Part shown: positions 9,138-17,000 of the stretch, in pieces
Layout of the letters: each line of letters begins with the position of its first letter
Numbering within the stretch: the stretch's first letter is position 1
Source of the DNA: Fusobacterium necrophorum subsp. necrophorum
GTDB taxonomy: Bacteria > Fusobacteriota > Fusobacteriia > Fusobacteriales > Fusobacteriaceae
Direction of reading: 5' to 3'
Assembly (NCBI RefSeq): GCF_004006635.1
Contig: NZ_CP034842.1
Location: forward strand, 2,294,001-2,358,000
DNA length: 64,000 bases
Made by a program: the position numbers and the translations under genes
The notes under the pieces: model-generated
Databases searched by the model: none
What the model was told of the DNA's origin: nothing
The model's input: the letters and a program-made list of their open reading frames with translations, nothing else

Positions 9138-10211
9138 ATGTGGAAAGAATTTCAAAATTTTATGAGAAAATATCGTCTGGCAATCGGGAGATATCTTTGG
9201 GATAGAAAGTTACACAAAGAACATATTGTAGAAGGGAATTTTATTGAAAACAACGGGATTCGTTCCATTCTCTTTTTAAGACAGGACGGAAAAGTAGGAG
9301 ATATGGTGGTTCATACTATGATTTTCCGAGCGATTAAGGAACAATATCCGAATATAAAAATTGGAGTCATTACCAAAGGGGCTGCAAGAGGAATCATTGA
9401 GAACAATCCCAATGTGGATAAGATTTATCAGTTTGAAAAAGAAAAATCGAAAATTCAAAAATTGGCAAGGCAAATTGCAGAAGAAAAATATGATTTGCTG
9501 GTGGACTTCAGTATTATGTTACGAGTCCGAGATATGATGTTGATTTCGTTATGCAAGGCAAGGTATACTATTGGAGTCAACCGAGAGGATTGGAAATTAT
9601 TCGATTTGAACGTTTCTTTTGATTTTCACAGTCATATTACCGATTTATACGGAGCTTTTCTCACGAAAATTGGAGTGGAGTATCATTCCACAAAGTATGA
9701 AATTTTTAGTGAAGCATTGAAATTGGAAACTCAAAATAGAGTCATTGTATTAAATCCCTATGCTTCGAATCGGCATCGAAGTCTGTCTGATGAAATGGTT
9801 GTCAAAATAGGACGGGAAATGTTACAATATAAAAAGATAGAAATCTATATTGTAGGTGAAAGTTCTAAAAAAACATCTTTGACAGAAATTGCAAGGAATA
9901 TAGGAGACAAAGCGAAATATTATCCTACAAAAAGTATTTTAGATTTGGTATCTTTGATACAAAGAGCGGACTTGATTGTCAGCCCTGACACGGCGGCGGT
10001 TCATATTGCTTCCGCTTTTGATAAAAAAATTATCAGTGTGTATTTAGAGGATAATGAAGAAATTTACTATGCGAAAATGTGGGCTCCTAACTCCTCACAG
10101 GCAAAAATCATTTATGCGAATCATGAAAATATGGATTGGTTTGCTTGGGAAGAAATGGAACGGTATTTAAGAATGATGTTAGAAGGAGAGAAAAATGAAA
10201 GTAAAGTTTAA
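9138..10211 (+). CDS. Glycosyltransferase family 9 (heptosyltransferase-like)
   Basis: Likely ADP-heptose:LOS heptosyltransferase. GT9 features are visible: LFLRQDGKVGDMVVHTMIF near residue 48 (GDMV substrate-binding loop), PNIKIGVITKG, NPNVDKIYQFE, and a C-terminal nucleotide-sugar half with VLNPYASNRHRSLSDE, YIVGESSK and SPDTAAVHIASAF near residue 279. The GT9 acceptor Asp and the SPDTA(A/G) motif are both present. At 357 aa it is full length. Its last 17 bases overlap the start of the ATPase gene at 10195, which is odd because that gene is unrelated to LOS. The exact linkage made is unknown. Confidence 0.86.
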   Translation: MWKEFQNFMRKYRLAIGRYLWDRKLHKEHIVEGNFIENNGIRSILFLRQDGKVGDMVVHTMIFRAIKEQYPNIKIGVITKGAARGIIENNPNVDKIYQFEKEKSKIQKLARQIAEEKYDLLVDFSIMLRVRDMMLISLCKARYTIGVNREDWKLFDLNVSFDFHSHITDLYGAFLTKIGVEYHSTKYEIFSEALKLETQNRVIVLNPYASNRHRSLSDEMVVKIGREMLQYKKIEIYIVGESSKKTSLTEIARNIGDKAKYYPTKSILDLVSLIQRADLIVSPDTAAVHIASAFDKKIISVYLEDNEEIYYAKMWAPNSSQAKIIYANHENMDWFAWEEMERYLRMMLEGEKNESKV

Positions 10212-11601
10212 AAACTTAGGTCCAATTAAAAATGGAGAATTTGATATAAGAGATTTGAAGAATATCAACCTTATTGTAGGACCCAATAATTCTGGAAAGA
10301 CCTATCTAACTTACTTGATTTATACTATTTATAAAGTTATGTCGAGAATTACATTAAGAAAATGTTCCATGATAGAGAAAATTTCTAAAGAAGAAAATAT
10401 TACAATTACCGAAGAAGACTATCAAGAAATAATATCAAATTATTGTAATAGTTTTGAAAAAAGTATAAAAAGAAACCTACCTTTTGTGTTTCATACACAA
10501 GGAGATTTCTTCAAAGACTTTGAAGTTAAAATCAGCTTAGAGGAAGAAAAAAGTTTTTTGAAAGAGTTGGAAGGGTCTTTAACAGCATATAGTATCAGGC
10601 GAAATATGTTTATTCATGTTATAAAGAAACAAGATAGGTTAGAATTTTCTATGCTTCCTTCTGAAGAAAAAATTGGAATGGAAGATATTGAAACAGGAAA
10701 TCTCTTAAAATTTCGATCAAAATATGGAATATCTCTTATAACAGATTTTTTAAAGGAGACCGAGATAACAGAGTTGATAGTTACAGTGTTGGATTCTTTT
10801 TTTGGGAACTATTTGTTTAAAAATGCTAATATTGTTTCTTTTCCGGCAGAACGTAGTGGAGGAGCTTTATTTTATAAACAATTATTACAAGAACGAAGCG
10901 ATGTATTGAGGACACTGGAGATAAAAAAAATAAGAGGATCTTTTGATAAAATATCTCGCTATTCAGAGCCAATTAATGACTATATTAAGTTTTTAAATTT
11001 TAGTCGAGATTTTCAAGAAAATAAGAAAAGGGATATTTTTTTGAAGGCAAGTAAAAATATTCAGGATATTTTAGGAGGAGATATTGAAATTAAAGAAAAT
11101 GATATTATCTATAAATGTCAAAATCAAAAAGAATTAAATATGGAATTGGTTTCTTCTACTGTAAAAAGTTTAGCAGGCTTTTTTCTATATTTAAAATATA
11201 GGGCAAAAAAAGGAGATATCGTCATTATTGATGAACCAGAATTGAATCTTCATCCTGAAAATCAAAGAAAATTATTTAGACTCTTTGCCCTATTATCAAA
11301 CTTAGGAATACATTTTATTTTGAGTACACATAGTCCTATTATCATTAGCGAATTGAATAATGAATTATTATTTCAGAATATAAAAAAAGAAAAAGAAAAT
11401 TTAGAAGAATTGGAGCAAGAGTACCGGATTCATAAGGAAGATTACGGATTGGAAGTAGAAAAAGTAAATATTTGGTTTTTACATGATGGAAGTATGGAAT
11501 TGTTGGATAAAAAAGAAGGAAGGATAGATGTTGATACTTTCGATAATATAACAGGAGAAATGTATAATTTATATAATGATTTATTATTTCAAGGAGAATA
11601 A
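10195..11601 (+). CDS. AAA/ABC-type ATPase of the OLD/AAA_21 kind, putative defence component
   Basis: A 468-aa cytosolic ATPase. Walker A GPNNSGKT is at residues 29-36, right after a KFKNLGPIKNGEF strand typical of OLD/RecF-like ATPases. An ABC-like signature region (ELVSSTVKSLAGFF) precedes Walker B VIIDEPELNLHPENQ (343-356), and STHSPIII (about 377-384) forms the H-loop. The middle 300 residues are an insertion with coiled-coil character and no recognised domain; no TOPRIM domain follows, unlike GajA or OLD. The next gene starts three bases after the stop and encodes a PD-(D/E)xK-like protein, so the two probably form one complex. It overlaps the upstream GT9 gene by 17 bases. ATPase class is firm; anti-phage function is inferred. 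Confidence 0.85.
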   Translation: MKVKFKNLGPIKNGEFDIRDLKNINLIVGPNNSGKTYLTYLIYTIYKVMSRITLRKCSMIEKISKEENITITEEDYQEIISNYCNSFEKSIKRNLPFVFHTQGDFFKDFEVKISLEEEKSFLKELEGSLTAYSIRRNMFIHVIKKQDRLEFSMLPSEEKIGMEDIETGNLLKFRSKYGISLITDFLKETEITELIVTVLDSFFGNYLFKNANIVSFPAERSGGALFYKQLLQERSDVLRTLEIKKIRGSFDKISRYSEPINDYIKFLNFSRDFQENKKRDIFLKASKNIQDILGGDIEIKENDIIYKCQNQKELNMELVSSTVKSLAGFFLYLKYRAKKGDIVIIDEPELNLHPENQRKLFRLFALLSNLGIHFILSTHSPIIISELNNELLFQNIKKEKENLEELEQEYRIHKEDYGLEVEKVNIWFLHDGSMELLDKKEGRIDVDTFDNITGEMYNLYNDLLFQGE

Positions 11602-11603
11602 AC

Positions 11604-12302
11604 ATGGCATTGACTTTCATCGAATATTTAAGAGAAAAAATTCATCCTGATAATTGCGTTTCCATAAAAAATAATAAAATTATTTTAAAAGAAGAACATT
11701 CAGACTCCAAATTAAAGGAAATTATAGTCAATTTTGATTCTAAAAAATATGATACCTTTTTAATGACTTTGGATGAAAATAACTTATCTATACAGCAGAA
11801 AAGAAAGATGTTTCCTTATTTTAAAGAAGATATTTGTAGTTCTGTGGATTACGTACTTTTTGTGAATGAGAAAAATACGGAAGATTATTTTATCTTTCAT
11901 ATTGAATTGAAATCTCAAAAGCCCGAAAATAGAGAAATTTTAAAGAAGCATATCACATCTCAGAAAATCATAAAATTTATTTTGACAGCTTTATATTTAA
12001 AAAATTTAAAAGAGTATCGTAATATAGGTCAAAAAATTGAATTTCCCAAACAATTTTATGAGAGTACAATAGTTTTATATAAAAGTAATCTTTCTGGCAC
12101 GAAACAAGAAATTAAGGAAAAACAATATAAAATGGAACCTTATAAAGGATGTATTTCAGAAAAATGGAGTTATTACACCAAAGGTTTAGCAGTAGCTTCT
12201 GGACAATCTAGAGTCAACTTGAAAGAATTTTTGGTATATTTTAAAAAAAATATCTTACAGTCCAAGAATGAGATATGTTATGAATTATATTTGAATACTT
12301 AG
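11604..12302 (+). CDS. Unrecognised protein with a possible PD-(D/E)xK nuclease core, partner of the ATPase
   Basis: I do not recognise this 232-aa protein. A candidate nuclease core is visible: SVDYVLFVNEK with Asp82 on a strand, then FIFHIELKSQ with Glu101 and Lys103, followed by a helix containing Gln120. This spacing (D, 19 residues, E-x-K) resembles the PD-(D/E)xK superfamily. The rest is Lys-rich with no signal peptide or membrane segment. AAGGAGAATAAAC before the ATG and the 2-base gap to the ATPase stop imply translational coupling. By analogy with two-gene ATPase/effector systems it would be the toxic effector, but this is inference. It could also be a structural or regulatory partner. 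Confidence 0.7.
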   Translation: MALTFIEYLREKIHPDNCVSIKNNKIILKEEHSDSKLKEIIVNFDSKKYDTFLMTLDENNLSIQQKRKMFPYFKEDICSSVDYVLFVNEKNTEDYFIFHIELKSQKPENREILKKHITSQKIIKFILTALYLKNLKEYRNIGQKIEFPKQFYESTIVLYKSNLSGTKQEIKEKQYKMEPYKGCISEKWSYYTKGLAVASGQSRVNLKEFLVYFKKNILQSKNEICYELYLNT

Positions 12303-12318
12303 AAAGGATTTAAAATAG

Positions 12319-13077
12319 ATGAAAAAACAAAAAATAGAAGTTCCAATATTGATGTATCACCAGTTTAAGGAAGATATGAATCATGTGGGAAACAGTATTG
12401 CAACCTATGTAACGAGAAAACAATTTGAATGGCACTTAAGAACCTTGAAATTTTTAGGCTATGAGACAATTACTTTTCGAGATTTAGAAAAAATAGGCTT
12501 AGAAAATCGTTTTAAAAAGAGATATATTATTTTAACGGTGGACGACGGATATCAAGATAACTATGAAATTTTGTTTCCTCTTTTGAAAAAATATCAAATG
12601 AAGGCAGTGATTTATTTGGTATCGGATAGTTATAATCGGTGGGATGTGGAAGAATATGGAGTGGACAAAAATCCTATGATGAAGGAAGAACAAGTTCGGG
12701 AAATGATAGAAAGCGGCTTGGTAGAATTTGGAGGTCATACTTTACATCATTGTAATTTTCATGTTGTAGATGAGAAGACTGCCAGGCAGGAAATCGTAGA
12801 AAATAAAAGAGAATTGGAAGAAAAGTATGGAATTTCACTCACTTCTTTTGCTTATCCCTATGGACATGTCACGGAAATGGCAAAAAAAATAGTGAAAGAA
12901 GTCGGATATCGATTTGCAGTTTCCACGTCAACAGGAACCGGAATTATCACAGATGATTTATATGAAATGAGAAGAACCAGTATTGACAGAACTTCCGTTT
13001 GGAGATTTTTAAAGCGAATTTCCGGAAGATATAGTGTGTATAAGGGGAAAAAATGGATGAGGCAACAAGAAGGATAA
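12319..13077 (+). CDS. Polysaccharide deacetylase (NodB/CE4 family)
   Basis: Metal-dependent carbohydrate N- or O-deacetylase. EVPILMYHQF opens the domain, ILTVDDGYQDNY near residue 73 supplies the catalytic Asp-Asp pair, GGHTLHH near 138 gives the metal histidines, and SFAYPYGH near 174 is the conserved groove motif. At 252 aa it lacks a signal peptide. It resembles the minus-strand deacetylase at 14816-15565 along its whole length, so the two are paralogues. It follows the ATPase/nuclease pair by 16 bases and overlaps the downstream kinase gene, placing it in the LOS operon, where it probably deacetylates a core or glycan sugar. Confidence 0.88.
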   Translation: MKKQKIEVPILMYHQFKEDMNHVGNSIATYVTRKQFEWHLRTLKFLGYETITFRDLEKIGLENRFKKRYIILTVDDGYQDNYEILFPLLKKYQMKAVIYLVSDSYNRWDVEEYGVDKNPMMKEEQVREMIESGLVEFGGHTLHHCNFHVVDEKTARQEIVENKRELEEKYGISLTSFAYPYGHVTEMAKKIVKEVGYRFAVSTSTGTGIITDDLYEMRRTSIDRTSVWRFLKRISGRYSVYKGKKWMRQQEG

Positions 13078-13811
13078 TAAGAGAAGAATACAAAGGCTAT
13101 GTCATTCATGCTCTAGAACAATATCAAGATTTAGGGAAAAAGATTATTGATGGAAATTACAAAACATTGGATATTTATAAAGATATGGAACGGAGTTTTG
13201 TTTCAAAAATTGAAGTGGATGGTAAATGTTATATTTTTAAATCTCCTCGAAGTGATGTACATCAAAAAAGAAAGAGGTGGCAAAGTTTTTGGAAGAAAGG
13301 AGAAGCAGTCACTACTTTGGAAAATATTCAAGAACTACGTGCCTTGGGTTGTGATTTTTTAGTAGAAGTTTATGTGGCGGTAACCAAGAAAAAGTTTTTT
13401 TTAGAAGAGAGCTTTTTTTTAATGGAAGTCATCCAAGAGATTCCGGAAGAGATACGGATTTGGAAAGAAGCTATGCAAAATTTAGCGAAATTGCATCGAT
13501 TGGGAAGATATCATGGGGATTTCAATCCTTCTAATTTTTGTTTGACCAACAATGGAGTACGATTTATTGATACACAAGGAAAAAAGGATCTTTTCAGTAA
13601 TTTTCGAAGAGCTTATGACTTGTTGACTATTGTAGCGGATCAGTATGTGTATTCTTTTGAAAAAGATATACTTCAATATTATCCCTTAGAATATAAAAAA
13701 ATAGGTTGGAAGTTTGCATGTTGGTTTCGTAAAATAAAATATTCAAAGTGGATTTATCGGTTTCGAAGAATACGAAGGCATAGAAGAGAAAGAAAATGGA
13801 AAAAAAAATGA
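13053..13811 (+). CDS. LOS core kinase-like protein (RfaY/WaaY family)
   Basis: Protein-kinase-fold sugar kinase expected to phosphorylate a heptose of the LOS core. KSPRSDVHQKRKRWQSFW (about residues 66-83) covers the nucleotide Lys region. HRLGRYHGDFNPSNF near 148-162 is the catalytic loop (His-Gly-Asp with downstream Asn), and VRFIDTQGKK near 170 is the metal-binding Asp region. The C-terminus is very basic. It is 252 aa long. Its start overlaps the deacetylase gene by 25 bases, and AAGGGG lies five bases ahead. Its stop codon is inside a terminator hairpin. The WaaY family fit is good; the precise acceptor is unknown. Confidence 0.82.
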   Translation: MDEATRRIIREEYKGYVIHALEQYQDLGKKIIDGNYKTLDIYKDMERSFVSKIEVDGKCYIFKSPRSDVHQKRKRWQSFWKKGEAVTTLENIQELRALGCDFLVEVYVAVTKKKFFLEESFFLMEVIQEIPEEIRIWKEAMQNLAKLHRLGRYHGDFNPSNFCLTNNGVRFIDTQGKKDLFSNFRRAYDLLTIVADQYVYSFEKDILQYYPLEYKKIGWKFACWFRKIKYSKWIYRFRRIRRHRRERKWKKK

Positions 13812-13838
13812 GAAAACTTTTATTTTTTCTCATTTTTT
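13803..13838. terminator. Bidirectional terminator containing two stop codons
   Basis: A 14-bp perfect stem (13803-13816 against 13825-13838, core ATGAGAAAA/TTTTCTCAT) with an 8-base loop and flanking A/T runs. The TGA of the plus-strand kinase (13809-13811) lies in the left arm and the TAA of galE on the minus strand (13820-13822) lies in the loop, so one hairpin ends both converging operons. Confidence 0.85.
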
Positions 13839-14800
13839 TGATTCCATAGAAAAGCGGATTCTAAAATTTCTTTTAAGGAATATCTTGCTTTCCAACCTAA
13901 GAGTTGAGAAGCTTTTTGACTGGATGCCACTACTTGAGAAGGATCCCCCGCCCTTTTTTCTTGAATTTGGTATGCCATTTTTCCTTGAATTATCTCTAAA
14001 AAAGTATTGAATACGAATAAAACCGAATATCCTTTTTCACTTCCCAGATTGAAGATACCACTTTGTTTTTTTTCTAAAAACGGAATAGCCATTATATGAG
14101 CTTTTACTAAATCAACAACATGAATATAATCTCGAATAGCAGTTCCATCAGGAGTATTGTAGTCAGTTCCAAAGATAGAGAACGGAATTTCTGGATGAAA
14201 ATAGGATTGCAATAATTTTGGAATCAATGCAGTAGATTCTGTATCCATTTGTCCGATTTCATATTTTTCATGAGCTCCTGCTACATTAAAATATCGGAAT
14301 ATTGCATAGCATAATGGAGAAACTTTTGCATGATCTTGGATAATTTCTTCAGCCATAAGTTTGCTTTTGCCATAAGGATTGATAGGATTGGTAGGAAAAT
14401 CTTCCGTTACTTTTCTATTTTCTTGAATTTCTCCATAGACAGCTGCAGTGGATGAAAAAATAATCTTATTTACTTGATATTTTTGCATTATTTTAAGTAA
14501 ACATAAAGTGGAGTAAACATTGTTGCTGTAATATTTATTTGGATTGTTAATACTTTCCGGAATTTTAATATAGGCAGCGAAATGCATGACACAGTCAATT
14601 GAATTTTCCTGAAATATTTGCTCTAAGAAAGGAAGATCCTGTAAATTTCCTTGGTAGAATTTACAGCGGGAATCTATTACATCCAAGAATCCGTTTTCTA
14701 GAGAATCTATGACAATAACATGATAACCTTGATCCAATAATTCCACAACTGCATGGCTTCCTATATAGCCGGCACCTCCGGTTACTAAAACTGTCTTCAT
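13820..14800 (-). CDS. galE: UDP-glucose 4-epimerase
   Basis: Interconverts UDP-glucose and UDP-galactose (possibly the N-acetyl forms), feeding surface glycan synthesis. It is an extended short-chain dehydrogenase: GGAGYIGSHAV (residues 7-17) binds NAD, FAAYIKIPES near 80 and SSTAAVYG near 122 carry the catalytic Ser, and NPYGKSK near 147 carries the Tyr-x3-Lys. RYFNVAGAH and the RAGDPS C-terminal motif are typical GalE. At 326 aa it is complete. It is the last gene of a three-gene minus-strand operon (glycosyltransferase, deacetylase, galE), 15 bases after the deacetylase. Confidence 0.94.
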   Translation of the reverse strand: MKTVLVTGGAGYIGSHAVVELLDQGYHVIVIDSLENGFLDVIDSRCKFYQGNLQDLPFLEQIFQENSIDCVMHFAAYIKIPESINNPNKYYSNNVYSTLCLLKIMQKYQVNKIIFSSTAAVYGEIQENRKVTEDFPTNPINPYGKSKLMAEEIIQDHAKVSPLCYAIFRYFNVAGAHEKYEIGQMDTESTALIPKLLQSYFHPEIPFSIFGTDYNTPDGTAIRDYIHVVDLVKAHIMAIPFLEKKQSGIFNLGSEKGYSVLFVFNTFLEIIQGKMAYQIQEKRAGDPSQVVASSQKASQLLGWKARYSLKEILESAFLWNQKNEKK

Positions 14801-14815
14801 AATATTCCCTCCTTG

Positions 14816-15565
14816 CTATATTTTTTTGAGATTATGTTTTCCTGAGATTCTTCTTTTAAATTTTGCCATATTGGTTTTTGCAAAAATTCCAATTCTTCGA
14901 ATCTCATAGAGGTCATCTTGAATATAGAAAGGTCCTGAATCAGTAGCAACGGCATAATCATAACCGAGTTCTTTTACAATATTTTTGGCATTTTGGTTCA
15001 AATATCCAAAAGGATAGGCAAAGGAACAAAGCTCAATTCCTAACAGATTTTCTAAAAATATTTTATTTCCTTTTATCTCTTTTTCTTGTTCGTCAGGGGA
15101 CAAAAGATGTAATTTCACATGATGCATAGTGTGCCCTCCGAATTCTACAAGACCGGATGCATGCATTTCTAAAATTTGTTCTTTTTTTAACAAGGGGAAT
15201 TCTTTTTCATTCGTTTCTTCCACATCCCATTGATTGCAAGTTAAATGAGATACAAGATAAATAACGGCTTTCATCTGATATTTTTGTAACAATGGAAAAA
15301 GAAGAGTGTAGTTATCTTCATAGCCGTCATCAAAGGTTAGAATAATATATTTTTTTTCTTTTTTTTGTATTTCTGTTAATTCTTTATATTCTCGGAAAGT
15401 AATGGTTGTAAAACCATTTTTTTGTAAATATTGTAATTGTTTTTCAAAACTATGGACATCATAGTAAATACTGTGAACTCCCTTTCCTTCATCGTTATCA
15501 ACAAGGCGATGATACATTAGAATCGGTATTTCTTTCATCCATAATTTTTTTAAGAATTTAATCAT
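14816..15565 (-). CDS. Polysaccharide deacetylase (NodB/CE4 family), paralogue
   Basis: A 249-aa CE4-type deacetylase with the same order of motifs as the plus-strand copy at 12319-13077: EIPILMYHRL, ILTFDDGYEDNY, VEFGGHTMHH and SFAYPFGYLN. There is no obvious signal peptide, so it probably acts on a glycan or lipid-linked sugar at the cytoplasmic side, although the N-terminal segment is weakly hydrophobic. It overlaps the upstream glycosyltransferase by four bases (ATGA) and precedes galE by 15. The two copies face each other as inverted paralogues around the kinase and galE genes. Confidence 0.88.
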   Translation of the reverse strand: MIKFLKKLWMKEIPILMYHRLVDNDEGKGVHSIYYDVHSFEKQLQYLQKNGFTTITFREYKELTEIQKKEKKYIILTFDDGYEDNYTLLFPLLQKYQMKAVIYLVSHLTCNQWDVEETNEKEFPLLKKEQILEMHASGLVEFGGHTMHHVKLHLLSPDEQEKEIKGNKIFLENLLGIELCSFAYPFGYLNQNAKNIVKELGYDYAVATDSGPFYIQDDLYEIRRIGIFAKTNMAKFKRRISGKHNLKKI

Positions 15566-16701
15566 ATTTCCTCCAAAATATTTAATAATTTTTTAAAAAT
15601 GGCAGAAGATTGGAAATCTTCTAAAGAAATCATTTTTTCTGAATTCATCTCCAATATATATTTTCCTAATGTTTCTATATCTCCTATTTCAAACAATTTT
15701 CCTCTTCCTTCTGCTAAAATTTCCTTAGGTCCTGTTTTGCAATTCGAACTAAGGACTTCTTTCTCTAAAACCAATCCTTCCAGTAGTATAGTGGGAAAGC
15801 CTTCATAGCGAGAAGAGAGGATTAGTTTATCAGCAGCCTTAATCCAAGGATAGGGATTTTCTTTCCATCCCAGAAGGACGATATCTTCTCTATATTTTGT
15901 TTTTAATCGCAACTCTTCTACAATATTCCTATCTTTTCCATCTCCTAGAAGATATAGTTTACCGGAATATCCTTGTTCTTTCGCGTAGTCAAATGCCTGA
16001 AATAGTGTTTCAAAATCTTTTGGAATACAATCAAATCGAGCAACGGAAAGCAAAAATTTTTCTTTCATTTCCTGTTTTTCTATTTCTGTTGTTTCTTCAG
16101 TAGATAGCTGTAAGATTTTTTCAAAATTGATAGGATTGTATAGATAAACGGAATTCTTTTCTAAAAGAGGATTAAGTTGTACGACCTCTTTCTCCATTTC
16201 TTGACAAATGGAAACTACTTTATCATAAGCTTCTAAGCGTCTTAAAAATCGAGCCGTTTTTTTTGGAGTTCGTTTCCAGTGGGAAACAGAGCTATGAATC
16301 CAAACCAAATTTTTAGATTGTTGTAATCGACAAATCATTTTTGTTAGACTTGCATCAAAATCAATGACAAGATCCGGTTGAAACTCTTGATAGATTCGTA
16401 TTATTTTATTTCGTAAAAAATTCTTTTCCCGAGAACGAGAAAAGAGATATTTGATTTTTGCCAGTAGGTTATTTTTTCTTTGTTCTTGTAAAAAATTCAA
16501 TTTTTGAGTATAGGAAGTATCTTTTAGATATTGTACTTGTGTATGAATATACTTTTCCAGAACATTTTCTTTACCATAATCATTTTCAATAATCACTTTT
16601 ACGTCATAATTTTGCTCGATTAGAAAGTTAATATATTCAATTTGTATTTTTTCTACTCCTCCGATATTGGTAGTGCCGCCTTTGAATAATATTTTCTTCA
16701 A
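15562..16701 (-). CDS. Glycosyltransferase family 4-like
   Basis: GT-B-fold glycosyltransferase of LOS or surface polysaccharide assembly, 379 aa. The N-terminus has KGGTTNIGGVEKI (acceptor loop). The C-terminal GT1 domain shows FLLSVARFDCIPKDFETLFQAF, KLYLLGDGKDRN, IVLLGWKENPYPWI and LSSRYEGFPTILLEGL (donor-binding E-x7-E region), with a further CKTGPKEIL. It heads a minus-strand operon with a deacetylase and galE. It is distantly similar in layout to the GT4 gene at 18030-19169. Donor and acceptor are unknown. Confidence 0.88.
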   Translation of the reverse strand: MKKILFKGGTTNIGGVEKIQIEYINFLIEQNYDVKVIIENDYGKENVLEKYIHTQVQYLKDTSYTQKLNFLQEQRKNNLLAKIKYLFSRSREKNFLRNKIIRIYQEFQPDLVIDFDASLTKMICRLQQSKNLVWIHSSVSHWKRTPKKTARFLRRLEAYDKVVSICQEMEKEVVQLNPLLEKNSVYLYNPINFEKILQLSTEETTEIEKQEMKEKFLLSVARFDCIPKDFETLFQAFDYAKEQGYSGKLYLLGDGKDRNIVEELRLKTKYREDIVLLGWKENPYPWIKAADKLILSSRYEGFPTILLEGLVLEKEVLSSNCKTGPKEILAEGRGKLFEIGDIETLGKYILEMNSEKMISLEDFQSSAIFKKLLNILEEI

Positions 16702-16753
16702 CTTTTGTTCTCCTTTTTTCAGAAGTTTTTTTATGATACTGTTTAATAAAAAT

Positions 16754-16762
16754 ATTATATCA
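16754..16762 (-). promoter_or_regulatory. Extended -10 promoter for the GT4-deacetylase-galE operon
   Basis: The minus strand reads TGATATAAT, an extended -10 element with a perfect TATAAT (16754-16759), about 55 bases upstream of the GT4 start. No good -35 is seen, as is common for extended -10 promoters. Confidence 0.55.
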
Positions 16763-16950
16763 TAGAACGAAAAAAAAATTAATTTTTTATTCAGGATTCT
16801 GTGACGTAGAAAAAATTTTTAGCTCCATTTTACAAGTATTTTCATAGAATTATTAGCCGGTGATTTCTTCTTTTTACTTCCCTCCTTTTTTACATTTTCG
16901 TGAGAGAATTCTATATAAGTAAAGAAAAAAACACAGAATTTTGTTTTTTA

Positions 16951-16959
16951 TGGTATAAT
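16951..16959 (+). promoter_or_regulatory. Extended -10 promoter for the GT2 gene
   Basis: TGGTATAAT at 16951-16959 is an extended -10 box with a perfect TATAAT (16954-16959), about 42 bases before the GTG start at 17001. It faces away from the minus-strand promoter at 16754. Confidence 0.55.
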
Positions 16960-17000
16960 TGAGAACAAATAAAATAAAAAATGAGGTATGGGGGTAAAAA

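Noticed and set aside
10195..11601. Calling the ATPase GajA, AriA or PtuA
   Set aside because: No TOPRIM domain follows as in GajA, the partner is not recognisably DUF4435 (PARIS) or HNH (Septu), so a named system would be unsupported.
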